From contig BPQB01000022.1 in the NCBI GenBank assembly GCA_019973155.2, positions 248,001 to 312,000 on the forward strand: DNA of 64,000 nucleotides. The letters are read 5' to 3'. Source of the DNA: Phanerochaete sordida (Eukaryota > Basidiomycota > Agaricomycetes > Polyporales > Phanerochaetaceae). A program made the translations under genes and the position numbers. Every line of letters begins with the position of its first letter. Positions within the stretch are counted from its first letter, which is position 1. Below are positions 1 through 12,140 of the stretch, one piece after another. The notes beneath the pieces were generated by a model. The model was not told the DNA's origin. It saw nothing but the letters and a program-made list of their open reading frames with translations, and searched no databases.

Positions 1-460
1 AGCAGGGTGTCCAGCCCGTCGCATATTCGGAGGATGGCCTCATGTTTGAGGACGGCTCAACATTACCCGCCGACGTAATCATATTAGCGTTAGATATGCT
101 TTCTCCCCCGCAATCATCCGCCTATTGAAGCTGGGTATCATCCTAGGACCGGCTACCACAACATCCGCGAGACAAACAAGCAGATCTTTGGTCCCGAGGT
201 GGCTTCGAGTATCAGCGAAGTCCACGGCCTAGACGCAGAAGGAGAGGTTCGGGGAACGTGTCGCCCGACCGGACATCCTGGAGTACGTGGTCACCACTGC
301 TAGGCCGGCTTGTGCGCTGACCCTGCCTCAGCTTTGGTTTGCAGGGGGAGATTTCTATCACTCTCGGTTCATGTCGAAGCAGCTGGTGGGTGACTGTCTA
401 ACAGCGGTTGAGTCGTATCTGACTGGACAATACGCAGGGCATTCTGATCAAAGCCAATGA
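1..460 (+). CDS. flavin-containing monooxygenase, C-terminal part (5' end outside window)
   Basis: Exons 1..88, 147..282 and 332..460 join in frame across introns of 58 and 49 nt and give the last 116 residues of a flavoprotein monooxygenase. The family marks are FEDGSTLPADVIILATGY, the 'LATGY' segment typical of FAD/NAD(P)H monooxygenases, then NIRETNKQIFG, GLDAEGEV, RPTGHPGLWFAGGDF and SRFMSKQL. These are the usual C-terminal blocks of fungal FMO/YUCCA-like enzymes that hydroxylate small molecules with FAD and NADPH. Both FAD and NADPH Rossmann motifs would lie upstream of the window. The visible part carries no frame break once the two introns are removed. Substrate unknown. Confidence 0.85.
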
Positions 461-1296
461 ACTGGGGCTGACTGCTCGGCGTACACGATGCTATCTGTAG
501 CAGTCGCTGAGTAATTACGACACTTCTCTCTCCTGCTCTTCATGTGTATACATGTCACACGCGGCGCTATATCACAGGTCTATGGAAACTGGTTACACTT
601 CATGTTCTCTTCGAATGCGACCGACGGTATCTGCGCTAGATGGCTCTCTGGACCAGTCTATGAGGGTCAGCCAGAGGAGACTTCAGAAAACCCAATATAC
701 GCACCTTCACACAAGCCCAAGCGTCGACCATCCCCCTCACTCGCGTATCGGCGCTGCATAGCACAGCAGTCACACTGCGTTTTGCCCTACGTCCCTCAAT
801 CGCGCGTCGAGCGTAATCTCGGTGACCTCTGGGCGCACAACGAGTCAGTCAGGACCAGCGCTGGGGCAGCCGACGCACCAGGCACAAGCCGCCGGAGGTC
901 CAGCGGGCCCATGCGGCGCACGACGTCGTCGTGGATGTCCGCGATGTCGTGCGCGAGCGGCACCGCGAGGGCGTCGAGGCTATGCTGTGCCGCGGCGGCG
1001 TGGGCGAGGACGAGTGTGTGTAGCGGCGTGCCTGGCGCAACAAACGTTAGGCGCACGCCTTGTGGCGTCTGCCACTGGGCCGGCAGCCCGAGCACCGAAG
1101 GACGACGACAACGCCAACTGCAGCGTCTGTCTCAGCTCATGCATGTGCTCCACTGCGAGGACTCCAGGTCAACGACACTGACAGCCTGCGAACAGTCTGG
1201 CTTGGAAGGGCTATTCCTCGGCGTGGCAGCGTGCCTGAACCTCGAATGTCAAAGGATAAATGTGTATATCGCTACCTGTGGAGAGGATACAGCTAA
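461..1296. other. intergenic, with one coding-like minus-strand fragment
   Basis: No complete gene is supported. Minus-strand 796..1095 reads about 100 GC-rich codons, with a possible CAG acceptor just upstream and Leu-rich spacing reminiscent of the end of an F-box/LRR-type protein, but it has no ATG and no recognised family. It may be a relic of a second F-box gene. Confidence 0.3.
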
Positions 1297-2644
1297 TCAA
1301 CAATCTTGCTTGGAGAAGCGCAGCATATCGGCGGCATTCATCTCCGGCATACGTCTCCTAGCGATGTTCTCCACCTCTCGCCGAACGGCCGTCACATCCT
1401 GCTCCACGACTGCTTCAAATGTCACTGTCTTGAGCCTGGGTAGCTCGCGCATGGCGTCTTTAAACCCAGTCCAGTTCATGGCCTTGTCCCAGGTCTGCAG
1501 TATGTGCAGCGGCGGCTCGCGGTAGATGCTGGGCAGGCTGACCACCACGCGGAAATGTTCGACGCAGGGCGGCAGCAAGGGGAGCGTCGTCCAGTGCAGC
1601 ACCGACTGGTCTGTGAGGTACGACGGACAAATCCTGATGGCGACCTCGCGCAGCGCCGTGCACGGCTTGAGGAGGGGCTGGCGTCCGAGTATCCCTGGCA
1701 CAGCACCACATTCAGCCCAGTATACATCCACGCCGCACGGGCCACTCACCATCACTTTCGCAGTCGAGGCTCCCGCCGAGCATCACGCGCGTGAGTGTCG
1801 CGGCCATGCGCTCGAAGAAGCCGTACACGCGGGCGCTGCCCCAGATCTTGCGGTACACGACGATGAAGAGTGTGTCCGCGACGCCCGTGGCGAGCAGCGG
1901 CACCGCAAGCGGGGGCGCCCACGAGTACGCGTGGCGGTCCATGTCGAGCGTCGCGACGCGCGCGGGGCGCAGGAGCGCGAGGTCCGCGGGGGCGGGCACG
2001 CGCGCGAGCCGCGCGGCGAGTGCTTCCCGGTGCGCGTCCTCGTCACCGCCGTCCGCGAAGTACGTCGTGACGGGGTTGGGCGCGAGCCCGCGCAGGTGGA
2101 GCTCGCCGATGCGCGTGTTGCGGAAGAAGAGGAGCGTGTGGAACGCGTCGAGCACGGGCGAGCCGACGAAGCTCGGGCTGTACAGGACGTGCTGCACGGC
2201 GGGCGCGTCCCAGCAGTGTGCGAGAATCGAGGACGCGTCGCCCAGTATTGGCGGCTCCACGGCGCAGTCGTACATGTTGATCTCCTCGAGTCGTGGCATG
2301 CGCTGAAGCAGCTGGAGGAGCTTCTGCGGCTCGATGGCAGTCCTACACTCGGTGTTCCAGGCGTTGGAATGCCCTGGATCCTCTGGAGGTCGTGCCACGA
2401 TGCTGATGCGTTTGATACTAGAGCGGATGGAGTCGCTCCCGTCAAGAATCGCGCACGTCGCGCTGTGGTTTGCGCAGAAATCTTCGTCGTACAGTGTGAT
2501 GCTGGCAAATCGGTAGCGACGACTGCGAGGGACCCATGCTCTGGAGATGAGAGACAGGAAAGTAAAGCCTCCACCTTCGGGATTCGCAGCGTAGCTGTCG
2601 ATTATTTGGTCTATGAGCTCTTGGGCCAAGTCTGCTAGAGACAT
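1297..2644 (-). CDS. F-box-like domain protein
   Basis: Exons 2644..1750 and 1694..1297 (55-nt phase-1 intron) encode about 430 residues. The N-terminus MSLADLAQELIDQIID, followed by 'FLSLISRAWVPRSRRYRF', is the degenerate F-box-like helix pair that opens hundreds of agaricomycete proteins (ELIDxII..L..xxL..C/S..W). The rest is a Leu-rich region with spaced 'PRLEEINMYDC' and 'LHLRGL' type strands, i.e. weak leucine-rich repeats. In such families the F-box binds Skp1 in an SCF ubiquitin ligase and the C-terminal part selects the substrate. The length is typical. Reading the intron through would give a stop soon after 'EWPVRRG', which supports splicing. The target is unknown. Confidence 0.8.
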
Positions 2645-3666
2645 CTTGTGCGAGACGGGAGCCTTTCCGGGGGAGGCGATGACCTTGAGGGACTCGGACG
2701 CGGTTTGGGCAACTGGCAGAGAAAGTCAGGACCTTATAATACTCTCGCCGCCTAAACATGTGTGAAAATAGTATGAGAGCCACGGCGGCACGTTGAAGTA
2801 CAAGTCTCACCGTAGACTCGAAATTTACAGAGGTGGAGGAAAGTCGCGAGTCGCGATGCAGCTTGAGGCTGTGGAGACGTGGCTGTGGGCTGTCGCATCT
2901 TGGCAGACCGCGCTTGGCAACTGAGGCCAGCCGTCGCCGCCCAGCGCTGTCATCATGCACATTGAAAACACGCCGAGCACAGCGTTGGTGCGGGCGAGGC
3001 GCTCTGATGGCGCGTCAATTGATGCGCCCGCTCAGGCGCTCACTGCCGCTGCTGTGTGGCAGCCGCCCGTTCGAGTCCGCCCGCGACCATTACTTTGAAC
3101 TGCTCCTGCGCCGGTGCAAGAGGGCCGGAGCAAACTTGTCACCATCCAATGACCCAGTCGGATTATATCCATATAAAACTAGGGCCAATGCTTGCAGCCT
3201 GGGACTTCGCATTGACGTCAGGTCGGTGAACTCGACCGCCGGTGATGTTCAATTATGAGGCTGTCTGCCGCTGGAATGCTCATGGATCATCAGGTCTGCT
3301 CCTTTCATATTGTCGACGCCGAGCTATCGTATCTTCAGACAGTCGAAGTGCTTCCAATCCATGCATACGCACAGCTATCGACAAGATTCCCATGGCCATC
3401 TCCGCGACCCTACGGTGGGGTCCACAGCTTCCCAAGCTTTACGCATGAACCTGGGCGGTGGACAGGTACCGCCGAGCGGCGACCTGCTGCTTTTCCTCAA
3501 GAATGGAACCTTGCGATTCACTTAGACCAAGAAAAATCTAGCAAGCACTGTGACGGGCGATATTCCTTGCTGCTATATAGGAGTCACAAATGCGAGGTGA
3601 AGTAGGCAGGGCAGACACTACTCTCTGCTACCTTTTCATCCCACACCCTTCTCCCTCTCCTGAAAC
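2645..3666. other. intergenic, nothing supported
   Basis: About 1 kb between the divergent F-box and vWA genes. The open frames here lack family signatures and coding bias. A TATATCCATATAAAA stretch near 3163-3178 could be a core promoter but lies far from either start. Confidence 0.5.
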
Positions 3667-5190
3667 ATGTCCGACGACGGCTTCGACTCCGACGACGATA
3701 ATGTGACGTCCTCCCAGATGTACGCTCTTCTCTGTCCTGCGTCTCACGATTGCTCACATCCTCTACCAGGGACCTGCTCTTCGTCCTGGACGTCACCGGC
3801 AGCATGCAGCCGTACATCGACCAAGCACGGGACGAGATCCTGCAGATGGCGATCGACGTGAAGCTCGACGGCGGCTTCGACGACGACGACGACCTGCGCT
3901 TCGGGCTCATCGTCTTCCGCGACCACCCGCCGCAGGACACGAGCCTGCTCACGCAGACGTACGGCTTCTTCACCGACATCGACACGCTCCGCGGCCACCT
4001 CGCGAGCCTCACCGCGACCGGCGGCGGCGACATCCCCGAGGCGCAGGCCGACGCGCTCGAGCGCGCCCTCTTCGCCGGCTGGCGGTCCGACGTCAGCAAG
4101 ACCGCCGTGCTCGTCACCGACTCGCCCCCGCATGGTGTCTCGCCTGGCGTCAATGATGGCTTCCCGACCGGCTGTCCACTGCGTATGTGGTCCGGTTGCC
4201 CTCGCTCTGCATTGCGGCTAATCCATCCATCGCCTTTAGTGATCGACCCGCTGCAGATCGCCGACCGCATGGCAGGACAGGGCATCATCCTTGTATGAGT
4301 CTTACTAGTTATGTTACCTACCCAGAGAACCTAACGAAGCTGCAGAACATCATGCCCTGCGAGCCCAATTTCAGCAGCTACACGGTATGCTTGCCAGTCA
4401 GATACCTTCTAGAGTTATACTCATCACCGCCTACGTGCAGGGAGCGTACGACTTCTACCAAGGTCTCATCGACCGGACTGAGTACGCCCCTCTTAGCCGC
4501 GCTCGCACTCCAATACTCACTTCCCCCAGCGGCGACTTCCTCGCGATGGCGGACCCCGCGCCGATGCGCGCCGCGGTGACAGGCCTCGCGTTCAAGGCGC
4601 TCGACACCGACCGCTACGCGGCGCGGTACAAGCGCAGCATCACGCACCACGCGTTCACGCGCAAGCGGCCGACGGCGGACATCGTCGCGCGCCTGCACGG
4701 CCACCTCTCCGCGAAGGGCGCGCACCACCACGACGTCAGCGTGCCCGTGTACGTGCCGCACGAGGGCGGCGCGCGCGATGCGCGCGTGTGGGCGACTGCC
4801 CGGTCGCTCAAGGAGGCGAAGGCGAAGGTGTCGCAGGTAAGCGGACCTGTGGGTGGAGGTGTGGACGGGGCTGATGGATGTGTGTAGCCCGCGGGCTCCC
4901 GTTTGAAGTCTGCGTATGCCCATGGAGGAGTCTATCCTGTCACGTCTGGCAAGGTGCCCATTACCCGTGACCACGTACGTCCAGCTGTTTGTCCTCATCT
5001 ATCATGGCGTTGCATTTCTGATCATGCCCGCAGGTGCACCGAATTGTTTCCAAAGTTGTCAAGCAAGCCCCGGAGACGAAGGCCGCGGTATGTTACGCGC
5101 TTTAAACGCTTTCTTCTTGTTTATTTGCTCATATACACCGCACAGACTCACAGCAACGCCAATAAGCTTCTGCGCCAGCACCACAAATAG
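3667..5190 (+). CDS. von Willebrand factor A domain protein (alpha-kinase-associated vWA type)
   Basis: Nine exons (3667..3719, 3770..4182, 4240..4292, 4346..4384, 4441..4481, 4530..4836, 4888..4974, 5034..5087, 5146..5190) keep one frame and give 363 residues. An acidic N-terminus leads into the vWA fold: LLFVLDVTGSMQPYID carries the MIDAS motif as D-x-T-x-S, RFGLIVFRDHPP the middle strand, TATGGGDIPEAQADAL the Thr/Asp MIDAS partners and TAVLVTDSPPHG the next strand, followed by DPLQIADRM, MPCEPNF and YDFYQGL. This order matches the vWA domain of Dictyostelium VwkA-like and fungal homologues. No kinase domain follows. The basic, Lys-rich tail is low complexity. A metal-dependent protein-protein interaction role is likely; partners are unknown. 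Confidence 0.85.
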
Positions 5191-5504
5191 GCCATCCGTT
5201 GCTTATGTGATGGACGGGAGAGTGAATGGTCAAGATGTGTCCGCGTTCCTATCGCATTCACTGTGTCCTCCTGAAACTCGAAAGTGTACAATTACAGATT
5301 GGTTACAGAGACGACCGGGAATATGCTGTTGGTGACCGTCTGTGTGTTCGAAGCCTTTGCGTTGGCGCCGCGTCTGGCTTGACTTGAGCATGAAACTCTG
5401 CACTAGGGAGCACAGAAAATAGAAAAGGCCGATATGGTCGACAATGTGAGCTCACCACTAACACTGATGATACCTGATGCAGGCTTACACTGGGACCGAA
5501 CGCT
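5191..5504. other. intergenic between convergent genes
   Basis: About 310 bases between two convergent 3' ends. Nothing recognisable apart from probable 3' UTR sequence. Confidence 0.5.
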
Positions 5505-5978
5505 CTAAGTGCCTCTGTCGAGCGTCACCTGGCCAGTACCCGTCACGCCAACGCCGCCGCCGCGATTCTGCTTGGCCTCAGCCGCCGTCGTCTCGAATCC
5601 CAGCTTCTTTTTCACCGCGTCCCCGAACGCAGGCGGCGTGATATCCTCCCGCGCGCCAGCGCCCTCGTCGCTCTCGGGGTTCCTCATCGTCTTGCCGTAG
5701 AGGTGCGCGTTCGTCGCCGTGGCACCCTGCGAGCCGACCTGCTCAGCGAAGCCGAGACCCTCGGGGTTGCCCTTGTGGTCGTGGGGCGCCTTCTTGCCCG
5801 GCTCTGGGTTCGCGGCGTCGAGGGGCGCGGCCTTGGCGCTGTCCCGCGCGGCGAGGCCGGACTGGTGCGCCTGGTCGTGCGGGTCGCCCTTCTGGTCAGG
5901 GTTGTAGAAGCGCTTCACGCAGAGCGGTACGGGGGTGCGAGCGAGGCGTTGAAGACGCAGATAGCGCAAAGACAGCAT
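5505..5978 (-). CDS. small hypothetical protein, probable mitochondrial
   Basis: A single uninterrupted 157-codon frame with strong GC3 bias. The first 24 residues (MLSLRYLRLQRLARTPVPLC) are Arg/Leu-rich without acids, as in a mitochondrial presequence. The mature part is hydrophilic and rich in Gly, Ala, Asp, Asn and His, with DQAHQSGLAARDSAK, HDHKGNPEGLGFAEQVGSQ and a Gly-rich end (NRGGGVGVTGTGQVTLD). It looks disordered, LEA- or stress-protein-like. I do not recognise a named family and assign no function. The presequence prediction is inference from composition only. Confidence 0.6.
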   Translation of the reverse strand: MLSLRYLRLQRLARTPVPLCVKRFYNPDQKGDPHDQAHQSGLAARDSAKAAPLDAANPEPGKKAPHDHKGNPEGLGFAEQVGSQGATATNAHLYGKTMRNPESDEGAGAREDITPPAFGDAVKKKLGFETTAAEAKQNRGGGVGVTGTGQVTLDRGT

Positions 5979-6391
5979 GGTGGATGGGCGTATGAGTGAG
6001 GGTGCTGTGTACGCCGTGCTGCAAACGTCGCGACGGGACGTGTGTTAGCGCGCGGATGCAAAGCGGTTGCAGCTGAGGTGGCGCAGACGCATTGACGTCA
6101 TGACGCCACAGTGTGAATTGAACGTCGTCTCTCATCGACGCAGGCCCAGGATCGGAGGAGATATAGGAATCGAGCGGGAAGGACATGTGCGTGAAGAATT
6201 CTCAAAGCTTTCCAGGAAGTGTAGCTCTGAGTCGCGCCCGTGAAGCAGGCTAAAAGCGACAATGGGCGGGCGAAGACGTGCCACCCCAAATTCTAGCTTT
6301 CATAACCAAGTCACTGGCGGTGGAGGATAATGAGTGAATAGCGCCCATAGCATATAGTACAAAACTCCAAGTAAACACGCTGCATGATCTC
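5979..6391. other. intergenic, upstream of the mitochondrial protein and 3' of PRP6
   Basis: About 410 bases holding the promoter of the minus-strand gene at 5978 and the 3' UTR of PRP6. No other feature seen. Confidence 0.5.
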
Positions 6392-9300
6392 TCACTTCAA
6401 TGCAGCAGTGACAAGTTCTAGGATCTCCCTGATACTCTTGCCAGCGTTCGTTATATCTTTCGCAACGATTTGCCACGTTTGACCATGGTGAGGTTCCGCC
6501 GCGATGCACCGCTTGATAACCTCCTCCTGATGTTCCTGCACGGCAGTCAGGAAAGGTGTCAAAAATAATATCTGATGAGCATACCTGTGTGCCGTGCTGC
6601 CTCTCGAACTTCAGCCACCATCCCCACACGTCGCCGAGGTCAGGGTTGATCTTGACAGCACGCTCGAACCACTGCCTCGCCTTCTCGATCTTCCGCTCAT
6701 TCCAGAACAACCGCGCCACCGTGCAGATGATAAGCGGGTCGTCGGCGGCCTTGCGCAGCGCGTCAGCCGACCGCGACTTCCGCGTCGGGCGGGGCTCCTG
6801 CCAGATCGCCATCGACCACAGCAGGCCCGACGTCGGGCACTCCTGCAGGCCGCGTGAGAGCACGGTCTTCGCCTGGGCGGCACCTCCGCTGCGTTCCTCG
6901 ACGCCGACGGCCTCTGCCCAGAGCAGGTCGATGCCGGGGTTTGCAAGGCGGGCTTTGTCGAGCAGCGCACGCGCCTTGATGCTCTTGCCGTCCGCCTCTT
7001 CGAGTCGGCTCGCGAGGATCCACAGCGTGACTTCTTTCGGGCACTGCTTGATTCCGGCAGCGAAGGACGCGCGAGCGGCGGGGAAGTTGCCCTGGGACTG
7101 GTGTATTTGTCCTTGGATCATGTACAGCTTCGCGAATTTGGGGTACTTCTTGAGCGCCGCTTCGAGGGTTTCCAGCGCAGTCGATAGCTGTCCTTGCTGC
7201 CTCTCAAAGACCGCAGACTTCATCCAAATCTACACCCGATTATGAGCGTCCAAACGTGGAGACGCACATGGAGCTGGCTTACCCGTTGAGTATCCGCGAC
7301 AGTTCGCGCACGGACGAGGAGCTCTCTGGCGACGCCGAGTTCTCCGTTCTCGGCCTCTAGCTTGACAGCAGCCAGCCAGATCTGCTCGCTCTCTGGGTTT
7401 GCGACGAATGCCTTCTCGAGGACCTCGCGCGCGCCAGGAACGTCTCCCGCCAACCATTTCTCCTTCGCCCACATGAGCCAGAGCACCTCGGCCTGCGGGA
7501 CATGGTGGACGGCGCGCTCCAAGATGGCGACGAGGGAATCCCGCGTGCCGTGGACCCGCTCGAGGTCAGCTGCCCGTCGCCAAAGCGAGCGCTTGTCAGG
7601 GAACACCCGGAGGGCGTACGCAAGGATAGCGCGGGCGGTGCCGACGCGACCTCTCGACTCCGCAGCATCGGCGTCGCCAACCCAAGTATCGAGGCGGTCC
7701 TCCTCCTCAATGTCCATCGCGACGGTAGCCTTGATGATGGCCTCGCAGGTCCTCGGGGAGCCGTCTTCTTCGCACTTCTCCGCCTCCTTGAGCCATTGCT
7801 CCCGAGTGAGGAGAACCTGGTGCTGTCGGAGGTTGCGTACACCACGCTCGATGATCGTGTCGACGGCATCGAGCTCCTTGTTCCGCGCCTCCTCGCTCTT
7901 CTCCGGCAGCATCGCCTGCTGCTCCATGAGTCGGCCAGCAGCGATCCAGATCTCATGACTCGTTGGGACGGCCTTGCGGGCCTTGTTGAGAACGGCCTGG
8001 GCTTTGTCAGGAGTTTCTAGACGAGCAAGGGCAAGCCATAGCTCGACCGACAGCGGGATGACTTCAACCGCGCGCTGGAGCAGGATCCTCGCGTCTGCAG
8101 CTGACGATTCCAAGTTGACCGTCTCCTTCCAGAGGCGGACGGAGTTGGGAATATGTTCGAGAGCTTTCCGCAAGACACGCTTCTTGGCTTTGATGTCGTG
8201 CTCCAGGTCGGCTGCTGCAAGCCATATCTTCACGCTTTGACCGACGTGCTGGACAGCACTGGCAAGGACAACCTTGGCGTCGTCGTTATTCTACGAAGAA
8301 TTATGAGCCAAAATATCGTAAGCGGACACATATGGGGTACGTACGTGCAATCGGGCAGCTTCCAGCCAGACGTCTTCGCTCTTTGGACATTGTTCGCAGC
8401 CCGCCTTGATCAGCTTTCGTGCGGCGACCATTCTGCCTGCGTGTTCCTCCAGCCGAGCTGCTGCGATCCAACCAGGTGCGTGCTTGGGGTTCGACTTGAC
8501 CAGCGAATCGAAGAGCATGCGAGCACGCTTAATATCACCGATCTCAGCGTCGCTCTTGATAACCACGCTCTCCAGCGAGGTCAGGTAGCCCTTAGGATCA
8601 ACAGAGGTGGCAAGGCCGGAGGCTGTTGATGTCCCGGAGACCTATTCAAGAGGTCAGGATATCCGTGAAACAGCCAACGCAATCTGCTCACCTGGTCAAG
8701 TTTCAAGGACAAGATCTTGTCACGGGCCTGGCCCATCTCGACGAAGTTTGTCAATGTACCGTTCTCAGCAGGAGTCTCGAAGCCGCCAGTCTGTACGCAG
8801 GTTAGCGACATGGGAGCACAAGCAGGCATAAGCGGACGCACCTCTTGTTGCGCAGCGTCCAGCGCGTTCTCATATTCTCCCCTGGAACGGTCGCCCACAA
8901 GAACGCTGTCCGGTACAACGAATGACCTCTCGTCCCTTTTACGCTTTTTCCTGGTGAGATTGCCCACCTCTGGAATGCTCTCCCACTCTTCATCTGTGAC
9001 GACGGAGAGGCCGCGTTTTAGGTCGGCGAACTGCTGCTGGATCTTAGGACGCTCGGCACGATGCTTGGCAAGTTCTGCGCTCTCCCGTGCTTCTCTGCAA
9101 ATCAGAGTTGAGTAGTCCATACAAGCATGTTCGAAGCAGGTCGCGTACCGCCTGGCCCGTCTCCGTGCGTCCATATTCTCGTCTACCTGCTCGTATATCT
9201 TGTCGGCTTCCTCGTCATCTGCTTCATATGTGGTACCCGCAAAAAGGCCGTACTCGTTATCTGGGTCTTGAAACTGGTCGGGGTCGTAGTCGGGCTCTTC

Positions 9301-9571
9301 GCCGCGACGTGCCTGCGCCTCTCTACGCGACTGTTAGCGCACGAGTATACCTTGGATAAAATGGACCTACGCGACGACTTCTGCAGAGGGGCCTTCACGA
9401 GCAGGACCAATATCTGAGCGAGTAGTGAAACCGGAAGCACTGCAGAGCAGAGTCAATATAGATTGGCTCCGACATGGATTTCAGGACATACCCTCGCCCG
9501 AGACCAGCGACATATGATGCCGGAGCTGGCATAGAAAGGAAAGCAAGCTTGTTTTGCTTATTCGCCGCCAT
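6392..9571 (-). CDS. PRP6: U4/U6.U5 tri-snRNP splicing factor Prp6 (fission yeast Prp1)
   Basis: Nine exons (9571..9492, 9439..9371, 9322..9149, 9094..8842, 8790..8692, 8641..8345, 8290..7283, 7229..6585, 6535..6392) with introns of 48-54 nt encode 922 residues, the normal length. The N-terminal PRP1 domain shows APASYVAGLGRG, SGFTTRSDIGPAREGPSAE, RRGEEPD and DPDNEYGLFAGTTYEADDEE. From about residue 230 to the end there is an array of HAT/TPR-like half-helices (DPKGYLTSLES, IKRARMLFDSLVKSNPKHAPGWIAAARLEE, KALEHIPNSVRLWKETVNLE and so on). Prp6 bridges U5 and U4/U6 snRNPs during tri-snRNP assembly in the nucleus. The second intron uses the acceptor ending CGCGTAG, which alone restores the conserved VVAEAQARRGEE. 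A housekeeping gene, complete and undamaged. Confidence 0.96.
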
Positions 9572-10298
9572 GTTGTCTCAAAGCCCCGGCTGCGCTGAGA
9601 AAGGTGTAGAAGGTGTGTGGTCGGGGTACGGAGGAGGGACGCTACGCGCTTAATTAGGTGAACGGAGCGGGGAAGTGACATGACCGAAGGCGTTACCATC
9701 ACGCATAACAATGGTAACGGACGTCGTAGTCACGCCGCTACGAAAGTCGTCGACTCTTCGCTCAAGCTCAGAAGAGTCATTTTGACAGTCAGGTCTTTGC
9801 GGTAACAGTGCGACTAACATCCATAAATTATAATTGGATAGACGTTCATCCTTTGTGGCAGCCGTGCGGGCATCGCAAATGCCTTGGCCACATCTCTGCC
9901 AGCCAGGGAGGCACCCTTCAATATTCAATATTCAATTTGCAAGCCCAGGCAGACGACGCATCCAGATTCTATAGGTACGTCATGATTCTCTGTCGTCTAC
10001 CGCATGCGCATTGGCGCCCCGGATGGATGGCAGAGAGCATATTGCAAAATACGGGGAGCGTCTGCCAGTCTCGTCTGGTACGCTATTTGTTTCGTTGTTC
10101 CCACAGTGGGATTCAACGTTCAGTTGAACTATCTCCCATGCTTAAGCTTCGAGGTCATCGTGAACCGCTTTGAGCAACACACGTGTCCTTCTTGCGAGCT
10201 TCGGAGTGCGTATGCGTACTACGATCTTCGAGATGATTCCCTCTAATGCTTGAGTTATAACCAGCAGGATCACCGAGCAACAACCCCCACTGGACAAC
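9572..10298. other. intergenic, shared divergent promoter region
   Basis: Lies between the divergent PRP6 and alpha/beta-hydrolase starts. A short tandem TTCAATA repeat (three units) sits near 9918-9938. No gene is supported. Confidence 0.5.
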
Positions 10299-11533
10299 AT
10301 GCCTACCGCTCAGCTAAACACTCAGGGTACTGTGATCTTTTACCACGATTCTGGGCCGCCCAAGAATTGCGCGGTCTACACCACTGTCGTCCTGGTCCAC
10401 GGATTCGCGATCAACGGCGGCAAGTGCAGCCTGCGAAGTTATCGTATATAATAAGATCTGACCTTCTGCGCAGGTATTTTTGAGCGTATGCTGCCGCACG
10501 CTGCCACATACGGTTTTCGTATCATTGCGATGAACAGCAGAGACTACTCGGGCTCTACCCCGTACACGCCCGATGAACTCTCAGACTACACCAGCCACAA
10601 TCTGGACAAGCAAGCTGCCGCAGTCCGGCGCTGGGCACACGAAATCGGCTGCTTCCTTGTCCACGTTTGCTCGTCCCTTCGCATTCCTCGCGCCAGGGCT
10701 CTGCCTAGGGGACAAATTGGCGGACTGATTATGGTAGCGTGGTCTCTGAGTACCATGGCGGCTCTCGCCATGCTCGGTGACGCGAGGTCCTTGGGCGAGG
10801 AGCTCAGCTCGCAGCTGGCTCTATATTTGCGCAAGGTCATCTTGTACGGTAAGCCCCTGGCTCCTCTCTGAGTAACGTGTGCTTGCTAATGTATCTCTGC
10901 AGACCCCTCCTCGCGGACGGCTGGGGTTCATCCGGACCTGCTGCTCACGTGGCCGGTAGCCGATCCAACAATTCCTCCTGAAGAAAAGCCTGCGAAGTTC
11001 AACGAATGGGTATCGTCGTACTTCACTGCGCATCCCGACGACGCGCCAATCACTGTTGAAGCTCTGCATGCGCGCACCGCCCTTCCTCGCACTCCTACAC
11101 TTTTGAAGCTGACGTCTGCAGAACTGCATCGTGTTACAAACCCAGAAATCCTGCTCCGTTCGGGCCTGATTGTCAACACCGACTCGAGCATCCATCTGCG
11201 GCACGCACGCACGACGTTTTCAGACGCAGATGCGGTCCTGCCTCGCGTCGAGGTCATCGTGTGGTGGTGCGATTGTACGTTTTGGATGGCACTGTGGGGC
11301 GCCAAGGTTTTCGCAGAATTCATCAAGGAGGAGCCAAGTGCGGGCAAGCGCAAGCGCAGCGCCTCCATGCTGAAGCTCAAAGACGCCAATCATTTTGTGA
11401 GCACTCTTTCGGCTACTGCTGCCTCTCAGGGAGGTGACCTCGCCTGTTGTAGCTGCACTGGGAGGAGCCGGAGCGAATGGTTCGTCTTTTGGCGGAGGCC
11501 TGTCATGGCTCCATGTCCCTCGCGAGGCTTTGA
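10299..11533 (+). CDS. alpha/beta-hydrolase paralogue 1
   Basis: Exons 10299..10419, 10474..10848, 10903..11396 and 11453..11533 give 356 residues. TTVVLVHGFAINGG is the oxyanion-hole strand (HG) of the alpha/beta-hydrolase fold. IIAMNSRDYSGSTPYTPDEL follows it. The nucleophile strand reads IMVAWSLSTMA, so Ser is present but the usual GxSxG glycines are Ala and Ser. A late strand VIVWWCD and the end of exon 3, LKDANHF, offer the Asp and His. Exon lengths 375 and 494 are identical to those of paralogue 2 just downstream. Intron 1 is best read as a GC-AG intron (GCAAGT donor). A hydrolase or esterase activity is plausible; the substrate is unknown. Confidence 0.85.
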
Positions 11534-11899
11534 AGGCTCTGCATACGCCTATTCAAGCGCACCGTCCTGTATAAGGTTCTCCGAAATCGACATGGTATGA
11601 CGACTGGCATGTTGGGCGCGATCCATCGCCGACCGCCTGGCAGACCGTGAGAGGCCATGCATTCCCGTCGAGGGTATGGCCAGAATGAGCAGTGAGTGCC
11701 CCACTTATGGCGTCTGATCCCAGCCCCAGCAGAGAACCTAGGCGTATCCGCGTAAAGATTCGCATGGATGCTGTTGGGATGTCGTCGTTCGGGATCATGA
11801 GATGCCTTCTACGCACGTTTCGAACGCACATGGCTCGCGTTACGGGACTCTACAAAAGGCGATCCTTCGCTGCTGGGCTTTACAACATTGCACCTCACA
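11534..11899. other. intergenic between hydrolase paralogues
   Basis: Promoter-side spacer upstream of the second hydrolase copy. Nothing else recognised. Confidence 0.5.
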
Positions 11900-11938
11900 A
11901 TGCCTACCGCGCAAATCGACGCCAAAGGCACCATTATT

Positions 11939-11949
11939 CATCAGCAAAA
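11939..11949 (+). repeat. left terminal inverted repeat of element 1
   Basis: CATCAGCAAAA, preceded by the TT target duplication. Confidence 0.8.
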
Positions 11950-12000
11950 TATGAGGATAGATGTATCTCGGTTTACCACGGACCATGTGGTATGCCCGCC

Positions 12001-12140
12001 CCAACCGCGGAATGGACATATTTACCGCAATACATCGCGATATGCCAGTACCTTTCGCAGACGGGCCGATACACCGCTACATCTGCGGTTGGGACCAATT
12101 TACCGCGGTAAACCGCGAGATACCGCGATACCTCGCAGCG
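12001..12140. repeat. left subterminal repeat zone of element 1
   Basis: Dense copies of TTTACCGC, GCGATA, TACCGCGGTA and GATACCGCGATA in both orientations, absent from the surrounding gene. Confidence 0.7.

Noticed and set aside
542..1525. 328-codon plus-strand frame
   Set aside because: Lies antisense to the F-box exon 2 and the orphan fragment; no motif, composition fits a shadow of the minus strand.
1526..2638. 370-codon plus-strand frame
   Set aside because: Arg/Glu-rich antisense shadow of the F-box gene.
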